Shown here: one piece after another, positions 21,176-33,839 of the stretch
Position numbering within the stretch: position 1 is the stretch's first letter
How the letters are laid out: every line of letters begins with the position of its first letter
Source of the DNA: Acheta domesticus
Lineage: Eukaryota; Arthropoda; Insecta; Orthoptera; Gryllidae
DNA: 64,000 bases
NCBI GenBank assembly: GCA_031308135.1
Contig: JAHLJT010002630.1
Coordinates: 94,036,141 to 94,100,140 of the forward strand
Direction of reading: 5' to 3'
Translations under genes and position numbers: made by a program
Notes under the pieces: model-generated
Told to the model about the DNA's origin: nothing
What the model saw: the letters and a program-made list of their open reading frames with translations, nothing else
Database searches by the model: none

Positions 21176-22982
21176 GCTAAAGACTACGCACGCAAGCTAA
21201 AGTGGAGAGTAATAGTGATTTCAAACAAATATATGATTTCCAGATTTGTTCAATTCAGCAACTGAGATTTGTATTTTAATTATATTCTTTAGTTTTTCAT
21301 GTCTATTTTCTTTTTGAATTCTACCTTGCATAAACATTGTTGCCAGAGGACAGTTATATGTTTCAATGGTGAATTCTTTCCTCGTTGTCGTTTTATGTTA
21401 TGTTTTATTAAATCGTTCAGTTATTTGTTGTATGTAGCAATAATGTGGAATAAATTAACAAGAGTCCGTAAGTTAACAATATTCGCTTATGGACGGACAG
21501 CGCTTGAAACAGACATGAAACATTGCCTGTTAATACTCCTAATCTCAATGCTGAGGATTCAGAATCCATGATTTGTTGATCCTTGATAATGAAACATTGA
21601 TTGACAGAAAAACGTTGTCCGTACGCCTGGCGTGAAAGCTAGCACCTAAACCGTTCAGCCTATTAACTCCAATTATATTTCGCGATCGATTTCAATGAGC
21701 TCGAGACCCTATGGATTTGAAACGGACATTTTGATTTTGGGGCGTACTATATGAAGTCTCAACATTACCAACATTTTGTAAAAAATTGCTTCAATTTTTT
21801 GATTAAGAAAGTTAATCTTTAGTTAATTTTTTGATTTAGAAAGTTAAACTTTGGAGCAATTTTTGAAACAAATTGAAAATATTGCTCTTAAATTGCGTAA
21901 ATAATGTTTAAGAGAAAGCTGCAGGTTATATTTTAGTTGCAATTCTTGATTTTTTGACAATTTTAGTTCAATTGGTTGGGCGCCTTCCTACAACTATTAT
22001 ATTGAAGATAAATATTGTTTTTACCTGAACAAAAACTGTTCTCTAAAGACAGATCTTGAAACAAAGTCATGCACAATTTTTTGAAAATATTAGTTTTTGC
22101 ATAATTTTTTCTGAAATGTTAGCAATTTTTAAAATTTTAAACATTTTTTCTCAAAAACAGCTCCTAATGTTTTCTTTAAATTTTTTCCTTGAAAGTATCA
22201 AAGAACGGCAAAATAAAACTGGAGCTAGTGTCATTTCCGACAAACTCTCTAGTTTCGAAAATTTGCAAAATTTTAATATTTAAAAATTGAAAAAATTGAA
22301 GATAGAGATTTTTACCTCAATAAAACATTCTAAAAAAATATCTCCTTAAACAAGGTCATGTATACAATTTTGAAAGAAGTAGTCGTGTTTGAGTATTTTG
22401 TGATTTAATTTTCGCAAATTATACAAAAAACGTTTTCTGGAAAACCGCTCCAATTTTTACTTCAATGTTTTTCTACGGGTAGGAGAAGGAACGCTTAAAA
22501 GAATGGTGTAGGTCTCTAACGCTCTAAATTTTGAGCTCGGTCTTGAACGCTCTAAATTTTCGAAAATTGCAAATGCCGTATAGAAATAATACGAGAAAGT
22601 ATGTGTCATTTTTGCAACCATGTGCCAACCAGCACCGGTCTCCTCTGCTCAACGTAAAAAAGCCACAGTGATATTGCGTTGTTTGCTTTCAAACGAAAGA
22701 AAGAGGATGAATGTATGGTGTGGGAAAGACCGCACTTAAACACCCAAGGAGCTGACAGGAAGCGGAATAAAGGAAACACGAGAAAGGAGAAGGGGGCGAA
22801 GATGTGGAAGAAGGAGAAATAGAGAAAGAATTAAGCGAATGAGAAAATGGAGGATAATGTGGAGAGGAAGAGAAGGAAGGAGAAAGAAAAGGGAAGAAGG
22901 AACACAGAGTAATGTTGTAGTACAATGTACTGTATATTGAGGGAGCGATCATGTAGTTCATCCAATTATTCATGTAGGATTC

Positions 22983-23817
22983 ACTAATAGTACATTATGA
23001 AACGATGATGTAATGATGGGTATTAATACACGAGTGTGATATTACGATACGAGCGAGGTACGAGCGAGTATCGTAAACTTCACACGAGTGTATTAATACC
23101 CATTACATCGAGTTTCATACGGTACTTTTTCTACGACTTATGGTACCTTTTATAGGTTAAACTTCCCCACTGAATCGTTTCCTGGCATTCGACATGCAAG
23201 ATTCAGCCAAGGCCACCTAGCGGACACATCACTACCCTACACCCGTAGGTGGCTGTGCTTTACCAGAGCGCCGGCGAGGGACTACAAAAGTTGCGGCAAT
23301 AATATTCCGACTTCCGTATTTTCGCATTTCCTCTCATTTCTGGAAACGTCAACACCATCAAAAAGAACCACCATTCACTAAATATTTTAAACTAAAGAAT
23401 TGGCCGTTTTTTAAGGACAGCCACACAGAAGCAGCAAATAACACAAAATGACTTGCGTTCAGATCTTAACCTCACTGAAAGTTCTCTTCAATGACTACCA
23501 CTGCGCTAGTCAAATAGGATAAAAGTAAATGACGATCCAATTTATTTTTAATAATATTTGACGTAAATATTACTACTAATGAAATACAATTATAACTGAG
23601 AAGCTTAATATAATATTAAATGTAATTCTAATATACACTCGAACGAAACATTTACTGCAACAATTTTCAACGATTAATTAAGTGACAATACTTGATTTGT
23701 AAGCGTCTCTGTGATTGGCCAAGAACCTGTATCATAATGAAATCTGTATCGAAATGACCATCATTATGCAACTGGTTGCAGACATCCAAAGACAGCGTTA
23801 TACAATGGGAGTAGAAA
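22983..23817. repeat. Dispersed repeat with imperfect palindrome (copy 2)
   Basis: Collinear with 7063-7660 over most of its length. An extra ~200 bp at about 23280-23490 is absent from copy 1. The leading palindrome is better preserved here: 'gatgggtattaatacacgag' is inverted as 'ctcgtgtgaag' plus 'taatgggtattaatacac', around a centre near 23055-23065. Confidence 0.7.
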
Positions 23818-23819
23818 AA

Positions 23820-25370
23820 CATTATTTTCTTTTAGTCAATTGGTCTCTTCAAAACATTCAAAGTGAATAGTCATTGTTAACTCGCTTGTTTCGTAATTAC
23901 AATCATTCGGTGATTTCAACGTCTTGTGTTGACACACCTACTAAACTCTGTTTAGAAAGCGCGCGGTCTTAGAAATCTGACCAATTCTAATGGTTATAGA
24001 ACTCACATGAACGGTAAGAAATCCACGCTGTATATAGTATTCCTCGCTGCATAAACGCTTTGTTTATTATTTTATTATTTTAAACAATAATATTTTATTA
24101 TTTGCACGTATTTAGTTTGTCTATTAATTATATATTGTCAAAGAATTATGGTTCATTTTTATAGACAGACAAATTTTGTAACCATAATTTATTTTATAAT
24201 CTTAATGTGCAAAGGTTTCGGGGATGGTTGTCCCCATTGTCCTGTGTCTGATAAATTCTCACCTGTCACAATTTCTCTATTGTATTGTAAATAATTTTAA
24301 ACTTTTTACTATGTATTTAAATCATTAAATTTTACAGCCTGATGATAGGAACAACAATCCCCGAACCCATTCTACATTAAGCTTATGAAACAAATTGTGG
24401 TTACAAAATTGCCTATAAACATGGACCCTAATTCTTTAACAATATATAATTATATTTTATTCTAAACTATTGATATAAATATCGTCGCTAGACAGCGTCC
24501 GTAGCCGTTCTGATTAGGTAGACTCCGTCAGGTAAGACGTCCAGTTTAAGAAAGTATCAGCCTATGGGGCCCTTCAATGGGGGACCGTCCGGGATCCTCA
24601 GGTGCTAATAGCTTGGCTGAAGGAAGAAAATATTCCCTCTCACGTTTCTGTTTAATAAGTATTTCTAACCGGGATTTAGTAAACCCAGTTATGAAACGCA
24701 ATCATTTGTTTTGTAATTTTCATTGCGACGTGTTTCGATAATAGTACTGAGTGCGTTAACTCAACGATTCGTTTAGTAGTGTGCTAAAAGCAGTTTGTCA
24801 TAGGTTACCATCCATTTAGTACATATGACTAAATCTTTATTAGGATGTTTAAACAACAGTTTCGTAAATGCGACTGAGCATTTTATTCTTCCAAAATGAG
24901 CTATAGTGTGTAGTTCTATCAACTCCGTGATAAATTGTATGGACTAAACATTTCTCTCCGTGTAGTCCAGTGACCTGATGCTCGAAAAAATCCGAGTTTC
25001 TAAGTCAAAAAGTCACCATGTTTAAGCGCAGTCTAGCACCTGAAAGAATGAAGTTCGAAAGATTTGAAGAAAAAGTGAAGTTAATATACGCCTATTGTAG
25101 AAACTTTTATCTGCTTTAATTCTGAGTACTATTTCAAGAAAGCATTTAGTTGCCGATATATAGGCGGAAATCCGAAATAAGTACAAAATGTTTACTTTTT
25201 TGCGTTTTTCTTTGTACAGCTGACATTTCTCGAAATAAATAACCTCAAATTCGAACCACAAAAAAATAGAACCGCTAAGAAGAATACTTCCGAATGTTTT
25301 TCCTGGATCGGATACATAGTCACTGAACTAGTGAAGAAAGGAAGGTTGAAGAAGTAGTGGTGCTAAAGAG
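23820..25370. other. AT-rich DNA containing a long-armed inverted repeat
   Basis: No coding evidence. The one structured feature is the inverted-repeat element at 24113-24469. Confidence 0.6.
24113..24469. mobile_element. Long-TIR MITE candidate
   Basis: The arms pair imperfectly over ~130 bases. On the left are 'taattatatattgtcaaaga', 'attttgtaaccataattt' and 'ggtttcggggatggttgt'. On the right, the inverses of 'acaacaatccccgaaccc', 'aaattgtggttacaaaatt' and 'ctttaacaatatataatta' appear in mirrored order. The outer ends 'tagttt...aaacta' are also inverted. A related piece ('catcatcaggctctttaata') is seen at 31770-31790. No TSD was defined. Confidence 0.6.
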
Positions 25371-25374
25371 CACG

Positions 25375-26047
25375 TACTTTCTCGCCCGTGCTTTCACGCA
25401 AAATTATGCGAAAACTACTCAAATTTTCGAAAAGTTGTACATAATCTTATTTCAATATCTATCTTCAAGGAATAGATTTCACTAAACGAAAAATCTTTAT
25501 CTTCATAATTGTGGTTGTAGGAAGACCCGGAAAAAACTTTGAACTATTGCAATTTTGAAAAAATCAGTGTTTTCAAAGAACATGATATCTGCTCCATTCT
25601 CTTAAACGTCCTTCACACTATCCAATGACAAAATTTAATCAAAATCGATTGAACCTTTTTTTTTAATTTCCCAGAGGCTTCATGTAGAGTACCCCCAAAA
25701 TTAAAACATTACTTTTAAATTCAAGGGTCCGCGACATTAGCCAGGTTGATTGGGGAATATCGATTTTCAAGAAAATCAGCAGAACGGTTTAGCTGATAGT
25801 ATTGTTCACAGACAGATGGGCAGGTAGACGTTTTGTCTTCATTCGATTTTTCGGCATCAAAGACCCACAAAACGTAGTTTCTGGCTACACCACGTGTTAG
25901 AGTACTTGTTTTCTAAACTTAGGAACTTAGGAAACTAAGGAACACTTTTTCGTTCTCAGGGCCCGGTAATTTGTTTTTTTGCTGAAAATTCGCCGTTTTT
26001 TCGCGCAGCATTACATACGTTTCTCTCTACCGCACAGCAAGAAAGTA
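25375..26047 (+). repeat. Unclassified dispersed repeat copy with ACTTTCT...AGAAAGT ends
   Basis: It begins TACTTTCTCG and ends AAGAAAGTA, a short inverted match at both limits. Inside are the family hallmarks 'gttgtaggaagac', 'cttcatgtagagtacccc', 'gtagacgttttgtc', 'tttttcggcatcaaagaccc', 'tggctacaccacgtgttag' and 'cgcgcagcattacata'. No ORF is recognised. This may be the most complete copy in the window. Confidence 0.55.
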
Positions 26048-26725
26048 AAAATGAGGTGGCGAAGGAGTGTGTGTGGTGGTGGGAGGGAGAGCCTGAGCTT
26101 GTGTGTGTATGTGCGCCGAGAGTGGCTCCTGGCCTCGGGATGTCGGTCAAGAAGGCCGCGGGGGCTCCTTATCACCACTGCCCCGCCACGGCCCCAGCCA
26201 CAGCGATAGGCGTGGGTTGCGCAAACCTCACTCACGAACGCCAACCAACAAGGAGAGAAAGTGGCAACATCAGCTCAGCGTACGTGCGAGGGCGAATCAA
26301 AATTACTGCTACAACCGCACACACTTTCTCGCATTGTTTGTAACTTTCGCAGTTTTCGAAAATTTGGAGCTCAATTCAAATCGCTTTTGCGGCGTTTTTA
26401 TAAGCGTGCTTCGCATTTTCCAATTGAAAAAAATAAAGAAAACATTTTGAGCTGTTTTAAGAAAGACTTGCTCTAAGAACTTCATTTCATGCGGAATAAC
26501 GCGAAAACTACTGATATTTTTAAAACATTATACGTGACGTCATTTAAATATCTATTTTTGAAAACCACATTTCTTTCAAAAGGAAAATCTCTTCAAGTAT
26601 CTTTGGTGTTGTAGTTGTAGAATAAAGCCCAAAAAATTATAAATTTGTTCAAACCGTAATAGAGGAAGCAATTTACTACAAACAGAAAGTAGTACTGCTG
26701 CAGAATAGTACAGACTAGGAGTTTT
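26048..26725. other. Mixed sequence, GC-richer left half, no supported gene
   Basis: 26050-26290 is GC-richer and open in several frames, but has no splice-site pair or recognisable domain. 26330-26720 again resembles the dispersed repeat ('gttgtagttgtagaataaa', 'aaaatctcttcaag'). Confidence 0.5.
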
Positions 26726-27530
26726 TTCCGGCTTAGGTGACTCACGTCATCGGCTGATGTCACTGCACTGGCTCTTACCGGGAGGTCCTAAGGTTGGAGT
26801 CTCGGCGGTGGCAGGATTTGCGACACTACTTTTGTCAGCTACGTCGAATTCAGATGCTGTCTGAAGTAGAATTCCAGCGGTCGGCTGCGCTAATCAGAAG
26901 TTTTCTGGGGTTGCTACGATCATTGCCAGGTGAATGCAGGAGCAGTACCCTAACAAATGGGTCGCAGACCGCGAGCGATCTTTCCTTTCTCTTCCTTGTC
27001 CTATCCTCACTCCTTACTTTCACACCCTAAGCACTCCATTACCACACGCGGCAGGTGCTTATACTGCGATTTTTGTAGGAAGAGCTCTCAAGATAACTCA
27101 AATCCCATCTTCGCGATGGAATATGTCACGGCATTTTGTATAATTCACAGTTGTTCCGCTAGATTTCGCACGATCGCGACCGTATGAAGCAGTGCTTGCG
27201 ATCATGCGACTTCTACCGGCAAGACCGAGAAAAGACGCGAAATGCCGTGACATATTCCATCGCGAAGATGGGATTTGAGTTATCTTGAGAGCTCTTCCTA
27301 CAAAAATCGCAGTATAGAGTTTGTCCTGGCTGAGGCGATGCCCCGCTGGTAGGATATACGAAGCTGGGGAAAACTTGCGAGCTGACGCGTAGGTCGACGC
27401 CCGATATTGCGATCCACCGGGGAACATCGTTACCACCACCACCTCCTCTTCACCCCCCCCCGCGATAAAACATACACTACACTTACGGGATTAATGACCT
27501 TAGCTGTTGACGCGTTGAAAGACTAATCAA
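26725..27530 (+). repeat. tRNA-derived SINE, plus orientation, split by a young MITE
   Basis: The head is near 26745 ('ggctgatgtcactgcac', 'ccgggaggtcctaagg'), followed by the body ('cgtcgaattcagatgctgtc', 'ccaggtgaatgcaggagc', 'acaaatgggtcgcagacc') up to 27059. The body resumes after the MITE at 27317 ('gagtttgtcctggctgagg', 'gatgccccgctgg') and ends with 'acacttacgggattaatg' and 'aatcaatcaacc' near 27530. Confidence 0.8.
27062..27314. mobile_element. Young TA-flanked MITE with ~75-bp perfect terminal inverted repeats
   Basis: The left arm begins TACTGCGATTTTTGTAGGAA and the right arm is its inverse. I read the two arms as identical for about 75 bases, up to 'cacggcattt'. TA lies at 27060-27061 and again at 27315-27316. 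The element interrupts a SINE exactly where that family reads 'cttagagcttgtccc'. It has no coding capacity. Likely Tc1/mariner class by the TA target, inferred. Confidence 0.85.
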
Positions 27531-28239
27531 TCAACCAAATCAAAGTTACTTTCTCTCTCTTATTATATTATTTTGCAAAGGGAAGAGTGTTCGTACAGTA
27601 TCTAGTATTTATCTAGTATAGTGGAATCTCGTTAAAACATTCCCGGTTACCATGTTTTCTCGCCGAGTACGTTCATATTTTCAATTTCCAGTCCCAATTC
27701 CATCAAATTATTTGTTTACACGTTCAACGTTCCCGCTTGCCACGTTCAATGATTGTAACATGCATCGGAAGGGACATGCGTTTTGCGATGTACCAGCGCC
27801 ATCTTCAATGTGTGTTGTTTTCAGATATTTTTGGGTACCACTTTCACTTTCAGTTTGATTCCAGAGCTAGAGAAACGTGTTTCGCTGTACCCTCCGAGCC
27901 ATCTTCATTGTGTGTTACCACTTGTTACCATAGTTTCTGTGCTACGTGTTTCTTTGATGCGGTACCGTGATGCACTACTTTGCATTTTTTAATTTGTAAT
28001 TTAGTTTTATTTAATTTCATTTATGAGTAAATTAGTTTATCCCATGGATATTTGCGTGTTAATTATGTATACATTAATTTTCCGTATTACGGTGGTTTTG
28101 CAGACGGAAATGTGAAAAATAATTATCACTGAGCATTTTTCGTTAGTACGTTTTCTCCCGTACGACGTTCAAAATTTTCAGTCCCTTGAAAAACGCACTA
28201 ACGAGTTTCAACTGTCTTTATGTATTTACCGAGCTAAGT
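27531..28239. other. AT-rich unassigned DNA
   Basis: Short overlapping open stretches at 27650-27990 have no recognisable domain, signal or splice context. I see no supportable feature. Confidence 0.5.
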
Positions 28240-28560
28240 GTCTCAGGATGTTGCGCGCTAACTTCGCATTCGGCACGCCGCGCCAGGTTAATCCCCGTGC
28301 CAGCCATCCTGACTGGGGTGTTCGTGGTTTCCCTCGGCCATCCAGGCGAATGCTGGTATGATTCTACTTAAGACCATGACCGCGAAGCCGCCGTCTAGCG
28401 GAATTCGTTAACTACGTGAATTCATGAAGGTCAAGCAAATTCGAGATATCGCGGGTTCGTGGATGGGTGACCGAGTAGCTATACTGGGGTCTAACGACAC
28501 CGAGGCCAATTGCTCTTTATGGGACATATAATGGCTAAATACAAATTTATCTATTTATTT
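28240..28560 (+). repeat. SINE with a 5S-rRNA-like promoter segment
   Basis: It contains 'gtggatgggtgaccg' at about 28460, a phrase typical of the 5S rRNA internal control region (box C). Upstream is the arthropod SINE core 'ggtttccctcggccatcc' with 'aggcgaatgctggtatg', and an A/T-rich tail ends near 28560 (repeats of TTTATTTATT). The order core-then-5S-like segment is unusual, so part may be rearranged. Confidence 0.45.
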
Positions 28561-29049
28561 ATTAAGCGTCGAGTATTTATTATTTGTGTCCGTTCCTGTC
28601 CCACTAAATGTGATCTGATCTGAATTATAACGGAAGTTGTCGGAATATCCCTATACTGTATTTGAGTAACTCCCGAGTGTGCCAGTATTCAGATGTCCGG
28701 TATACGGTTTCGTCACTCACGGCTAGACAATTTCCCGTGCAAGAATCCAGATATACGAGGTGTCATTCGACGCGTCTCGGTCTGCTGAAAAGGAACTGAT
28801 AATTTGTTTCGAATTCGGTCGTGTGATTCTCAGAAATTTCAAAAAAACGTGTTTTCGTGTTTTGGCATTGCAATCTTGGTGAGTTTATCGGAAAACGTTA
28901 CTTAGATAGAACTAAGTAGGAGGCGTTCTTTCACAAGTTAATACTAGTTTTAACCAATTTCGGGATTTGACGGTAACGTCTCTCTTCTTAAAAATGCTAG
29001 CACTCTGCTCCTATTTTTTGCATTTAAACAGCGCTGTTTTAGATAGTAC

Positions 29050-29461
29050 CATTGTGGAAACAGATGGGTGGGCGCACCGATTTTTGCTCGTTCTCACATC
29101 AACAGTTGCGCTACAAACCACGTGACCACAGCACGGGCACTTCCTTTGAAAAACCAGACCAGATGTTGGCCACTATGTTGCATGGAGAGCGAGAAGTGCT
29201 GAGGAACATTTTGAAAGTGGCATAAAGTGAAAATTTTAAAAGGTGACCAACCAAAAATAACACGATAAATTTTTATAAGATACAATATTTTAATAGAAGT
29301 GCTTCATATATCAGTTTCAATGACTTGTAAACGAAGTGATAAATTTGGTATGTGACTGCATTTAAAATTCCCGCTAATGTTGTGACGCAAACTGGTGCCT
29401 GAAGCTCATTGGCTGAAGTAGGATGCAATGTGCAAGAGCCCACCCATATCTTTTCGCCATG
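29050..29461. mobile_element. hAT-like MITE with 8-bp TSD
   Basis: The target duplication GATAGTAC is at 29042-29049 and 29462-29469. The ends are inverted: left CATTGTGGAAACAGATGGG, right inverse CATGGCGAAAAGATATGGG, both followed by TGGGC. At 412 bp it has no ORF of note, so it is non-autonomous. The 8-bp duplication fits hAT elements; the class is inferred. Confidence 0.8.
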
Positions 29462-30243
29462 GATAGTACCAAGGCTTTGTCTCCCGTATCGTCATCAATC
29501 CGGACTGAACCCTACTATCGTGAAATCTTGATCTGTGGAGCGTCTCGTATATGAGCAATTTCTTCCTACGCATCTCTTTTTTCCTTAATCGGCTCCCACG
29601 TCATAAGCGTTCTTATGAACAGAACCATCACGATCTCGGCCGTGTGTTATCGCTCCTTTCCTATCCTAATTAACCCGTACTTCACCGCATCTTTTGAAGG
29701 AAATCTAGGTGTTTTTTTTAAATGAAGCTTTTTCCTTGTCTGGATGTTTTTTTGAACCTACATTTATTACATACATTTATTCCCAGAAACACATTTAGTA
29801 AGCGAACTCTAAAATTTGAAGCATTTGGCCATGGAAGGAAAGTTGGTAAGAGGAATTTTCAATGCAATACTGTTCTAACTTGTAATAATTTATTAATCAA
29901 ATTGGTTCCCTTATTTGAGACTATTCCACTCACGAAATAAAAACCAATTTTGTTCAACTATACATACAAAATGCCCTAATCAGGAAGGTGTATCTCAAAA
30001 CGTTAATCGCTTTTCTATCCGATTTTCTTACCGCTTCTCCCTAATGGCCAATCAATAAAGTGTGACTCATCTATCTTAGGAGGCGGTAAACATCGATCGC
30101 TATGTCGATGTCCAATAAACCACTTATGTACTATAACATAAATTCTTGATTTTAACATAGCTTTCAGTTATATTCAATATTTGGCGCATTTTTGAACTTC
30201 GTTGTACATAATTTCATTCATGGAATACTATTAAACACAACTC

Positions 30244-30286
30244 GTGCTTTGGAAATTCCCAGATTTATCGACAATTTCCAAAGCAC
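30244..30286 (+). other. Perfect 14-bp stem hairpin
   Basis: GTGCTTTGGAAATT at 30244-30257 is exactly inverted as AATTTCCAAAGCAC at 30273-30286, around a 15-base loop. It could be a small inverted-repeat remnant, a terminator-like fold or chance. It is too short for a typical pre-miRNA stem. Confidence 0.5.
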
Positions 30287-31539
30287 TCGTGGTATTACCT
30301 ATGATATTTTTGCGCGAACCTGACAGTTTAGTTTGGTGTTTTCATCTGTCGCTTCCCTTTCATTTCATCATTGTTTTTTTCATCCTTAACATCATCATCA
30401 CACCAGCAACACCTGTTTATCACATCATTAGAGCAACGAAGCCCTCAATTCGGGTGAACCGATTATAAATAAATATATCTATGTACATGTATATAACTCT
30501 TTATAGAACTACATTGTGGAATACTGTCATACCCCTTGAACATAAGTTAAAAATTAGCATTGTTCAGGGGGAGTGCATGGTTCAGAGAGCGGTTCTCACA
30601 GACTTGTAGTCTTAATTACAGCTATCTTCGCACCAGCCGTTATATCGTGTTGTGGTGCATGAAGTTTAAAGATAAGGTTTCCAGCCTTTCAATATCCAGA
30701 TCGATCGAAATATTTCCTAAGTTTAGGCACATTGGTATACTGTAAATTGTTGTTAGTTAATGTGAAAGTGAAACAAATATTCAATTAAATGTTCACTTCA
30801 CTGACTTGCAAATGAAATGTTCTATTCATGAAACATGTATCGTAATAAAGCATTTATAATTAATCTGCCACATAAGTTATATTTTAGAGTTAATAGTTAA
30901 AACGACTTGTAACTTATTCGTACCATTCACAATTCATCATTCTCAGAAACAAAGAATTTTTCCACGTTGTAGGACAGATACCCTTGCAAAATCTTTTGTT
31001 TGCATCTATCGTTTTGTAACAGCGTATTTCGTTTCTTAAAAGCTTTTTTTAATGACATATTCTTTTCATTTCACCAGTAGAAATTTTCAGAGCTCCACGT
31101 TCTGAGAAATTTGTGAAAAAGACGCCTGTGTGATAAATAGAAAAGATTTCTAAACCATTTCGTCAGAAACCCTCTCAGTTCTGATTGCAAAGAACACATG
31201 TAAAAAGAGACATATTTCTAGTTTATCAAACCTCATTATCATTTCCTAAAGACTTGCCATTGTCACCGCTATCACGTCACCCTGACTACGGCAATTTGTT
31301 TTATTGGTGTTTCATGCGCATTTTCAGTAAAGCTGAAACATTTTCTCAAAAACAGCTCCAAATTTTTCGAGGAAAACTTGCATTTAGAACCAGGTTTTAC
31401 TCTTTATAATATTCTTAAAATCACATTTTAATTTTACCATCAGAGACCCGAAAAAATGAAAAAAGTTTTGGCGCCAATAGATGGCAGCTGAGAAGAGTTT
31501 GGAACAAAAACGAAAAGATATTTCAGACTAAGGACTTTT

Positions 31540-32350
31540 ATAGGGGGAGTTGGCGATATTCTTCCCTCTGGATGGTGACATCCGACGCCGACCTATACGT
31601 CGGTTTGCTGATTTTTTTTTTACCCAAACACGTAACTTCTCCCCAGCGGGGCAAGCTCTAAGCTCCCGAACGGTCTTAATAAAAAAACTTATCCAATTTA
31701 TTTATGACAATCCTTTATTGTTCATATTTACACACAGAACACAACGTTTCGTAATTTGTTTTAGTTACATCATCAGGCTCTTTAATAAAGGGAACTGTTG
31801 TCCCATTTTTAACCGTCAAACACTCGAGGACACATAGTGAACTCCACAGCAACCTCTCCAGTGGACACAAGAATATAAACGGTAATATAAACTATATAAG
31901 CCACTCTTTTCGAATGCACCAGCTGTCTATCTGTCTCTTCAAAGTGTATGTATTTCAGAGAGATGTGTCGCTTGCTTTTCGTGCACCGGCTCACTATCTA
32001 ATCAGGGAGCTCTAAAATAAGTCCCATGCGCAAGTCTACTACAAATTCAAAACATGCCTCCCGACACGTGTGGTAGTGTAGTGCATGTAAGTGTGAGTGT
32101 AAGGAGTGAGAATAGGACAAGGGAGAAGAAGGAAGAATTTCGAGTTGTCCGTGGCTTGTGTTGGGGTACTGCTCGGGCATTCTCTTTGTGTTGATCGGAG
32201 AAACATCGGAAAAATACCGATCAGAGCAGCCGTCCGCAAGAATTCTCCAGACAGCGGTGTAATTCGACTTAGCTTTAAAATTAGGTTCGTAAACCCACCA
32301 ACGTCGGATCTCGAACTCTAGGACCTTCCGGACAGAGTCGCTGCAAAGAC
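31540..32350 (-). repeat. SINE family copy, minus orientation, with a ~370-bp insertion
   Basis: The tail and body portion is at 31540-31677 ('ctctggatggtgacatcc', 'ccagcggggcaagctc', 'agctcccgaacggtctt'). The body resumes at about 32050 ('cctcccgacacgtgtgg', 'gtgttgatcggagaaac', 'ccgatcagagcagccg') and reaches the head near 32345. The intervening 31678-32049 is foreign AT-rich DNA containing a piece related to 24230-24370. Confidence 0.65.
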
Positions 32351-33839
32351 CATGGTAACGCTAGATCTCAGGAATCTCTGCCGGCTTCTCATTTTTAAAA
32401 TGACATCCAAGAATGTACAACATCCGTCTATCTTGTAGTACGTACGACTCGTTCTCGGATCACATTATCTCCGATCGATTTTCATTGAATATCGAGACTA
32501 TCATCAGCAAGATAGCGCCCCAGCTGCGGTCACGACCATTCTGATAACGGTGCTTTCCTCGAGAAATCGAACCATTATTTTACCAAAGGAATGTTCACGA
32601 ATACTAAGTACATGCGTCCAGTATTTTTCTCACATCTTAATATTTTCCAGAGGTTAAATATATTGAAATTCAGTTTGCAGAGAAGACGTGGAGAAATTGA
32701 CTGTTACATTATAAAATTGTATTGTATCTTTTTATCACTTCCATTTCAATCACATCGTTGTGAGTCCTCTGTTCTTTACGTAAGATAGTGCAAGAAGATC
32801 GACACACTCTAGATCTAGGTTTATGGCCAACTGCATTGATTGGTGGTTTCCGAAGTTTCCTTTCATCAGTTGCAGACATATATCAGGGCAATACCATGAT
32901 GGAGAACCAGAGGAATACCAGAAGAAACAGCCGAGAGCCTGAGGGGCTCTGACAGTTTGCATATTTCCTTTCCCGCATCATTCCTACTCTCAGATCCTTA
33001 GAGCCGACTGGTGGACTTACCTCCTCATAAGATCCAGCCCTCCATGAAAGGTTGTGGCAGAACTAAAATAACGCGAAGGTGATAATTAGAGCCCGAATGT
33101 TCATAACATGTATATTTTTTCTTTGCGTTATTTTCATGGAAAATGTAAAATGAGTACGATTTTTATGACTAAAATTATGCAATTTTCATGTGATATATGA
33201 AGTCATATTTTGGCTTTTTTTACTCTTTGTTATTTTCCGTTCATTTTTCATATTATGGTCATATTTTTCATGAATTTTCGTACTTTTTGTCACATGTTTA
33301 TCTTTTTGATTCCATTTTTGAATGCTTGTTTGCAGTCGTCTGAAAGAGATTTTTCCTCTCTTCTAGTTGTTATCTAATTTTTACAATTTTTGATTGCATA
33401 TAATTGTCTGTCTTTCCTACAAATACATATATGTGAATTGAAGGGTAAACTATGTAGGCCAGAAAAAGAAAGCGCAGAAAGCACCAAGTGCGAAGGAAGT
33501 GTTAGCTTAGTTTTGTGAGGTTTCGTGCCAAGGTCGAACACTTCTATAAAATTTATTTAATAACTATAGAAAGTGGAATTGTCTTCACGGGGTGCTAAAG
33601 GAGAAGGGGTCAGTTGTGAATGTGCTAGATTTAAAAGAATATTTTCAATATAATGGTTATTTAATCAGCGGGAAGATTTTGAAGGTTTCGAAAATGTAAC
33701 CAAAATACTTTAAGGTATATGTATGGTCATATTTTCATATTTTTTAGGTCATAAATGCTGGCATATTTTTAGCATTTTTAGGTTGTTAACATCCGTGCTC
33801 TAGTGATAATAGAACGCCGACGTGAGTGTAGTAACACAG

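Larger units (their letters stand above)
19656..22980. other. Intergenic or intronic DNA with SINEs and dispersed repeats
   Basis: No gene is supported. It holds the SINE copies at 20030-20380 and 20818-21175. At 21600-22620 lies a minus-orientation stretch of the unclassified repeat seen at 12990-14490 ('cgagaaagtatgtgtca', 'caactattatattgaagata'). A purine-rich tract lies at 22690-22915. Confidence 0.6.

Noticed and set aside
26056..26450. Overlapping ORFs in a GC-richer patch
   Set aside because: No splice-site pair, no domain; the right part belongs to a dispersed repeat.
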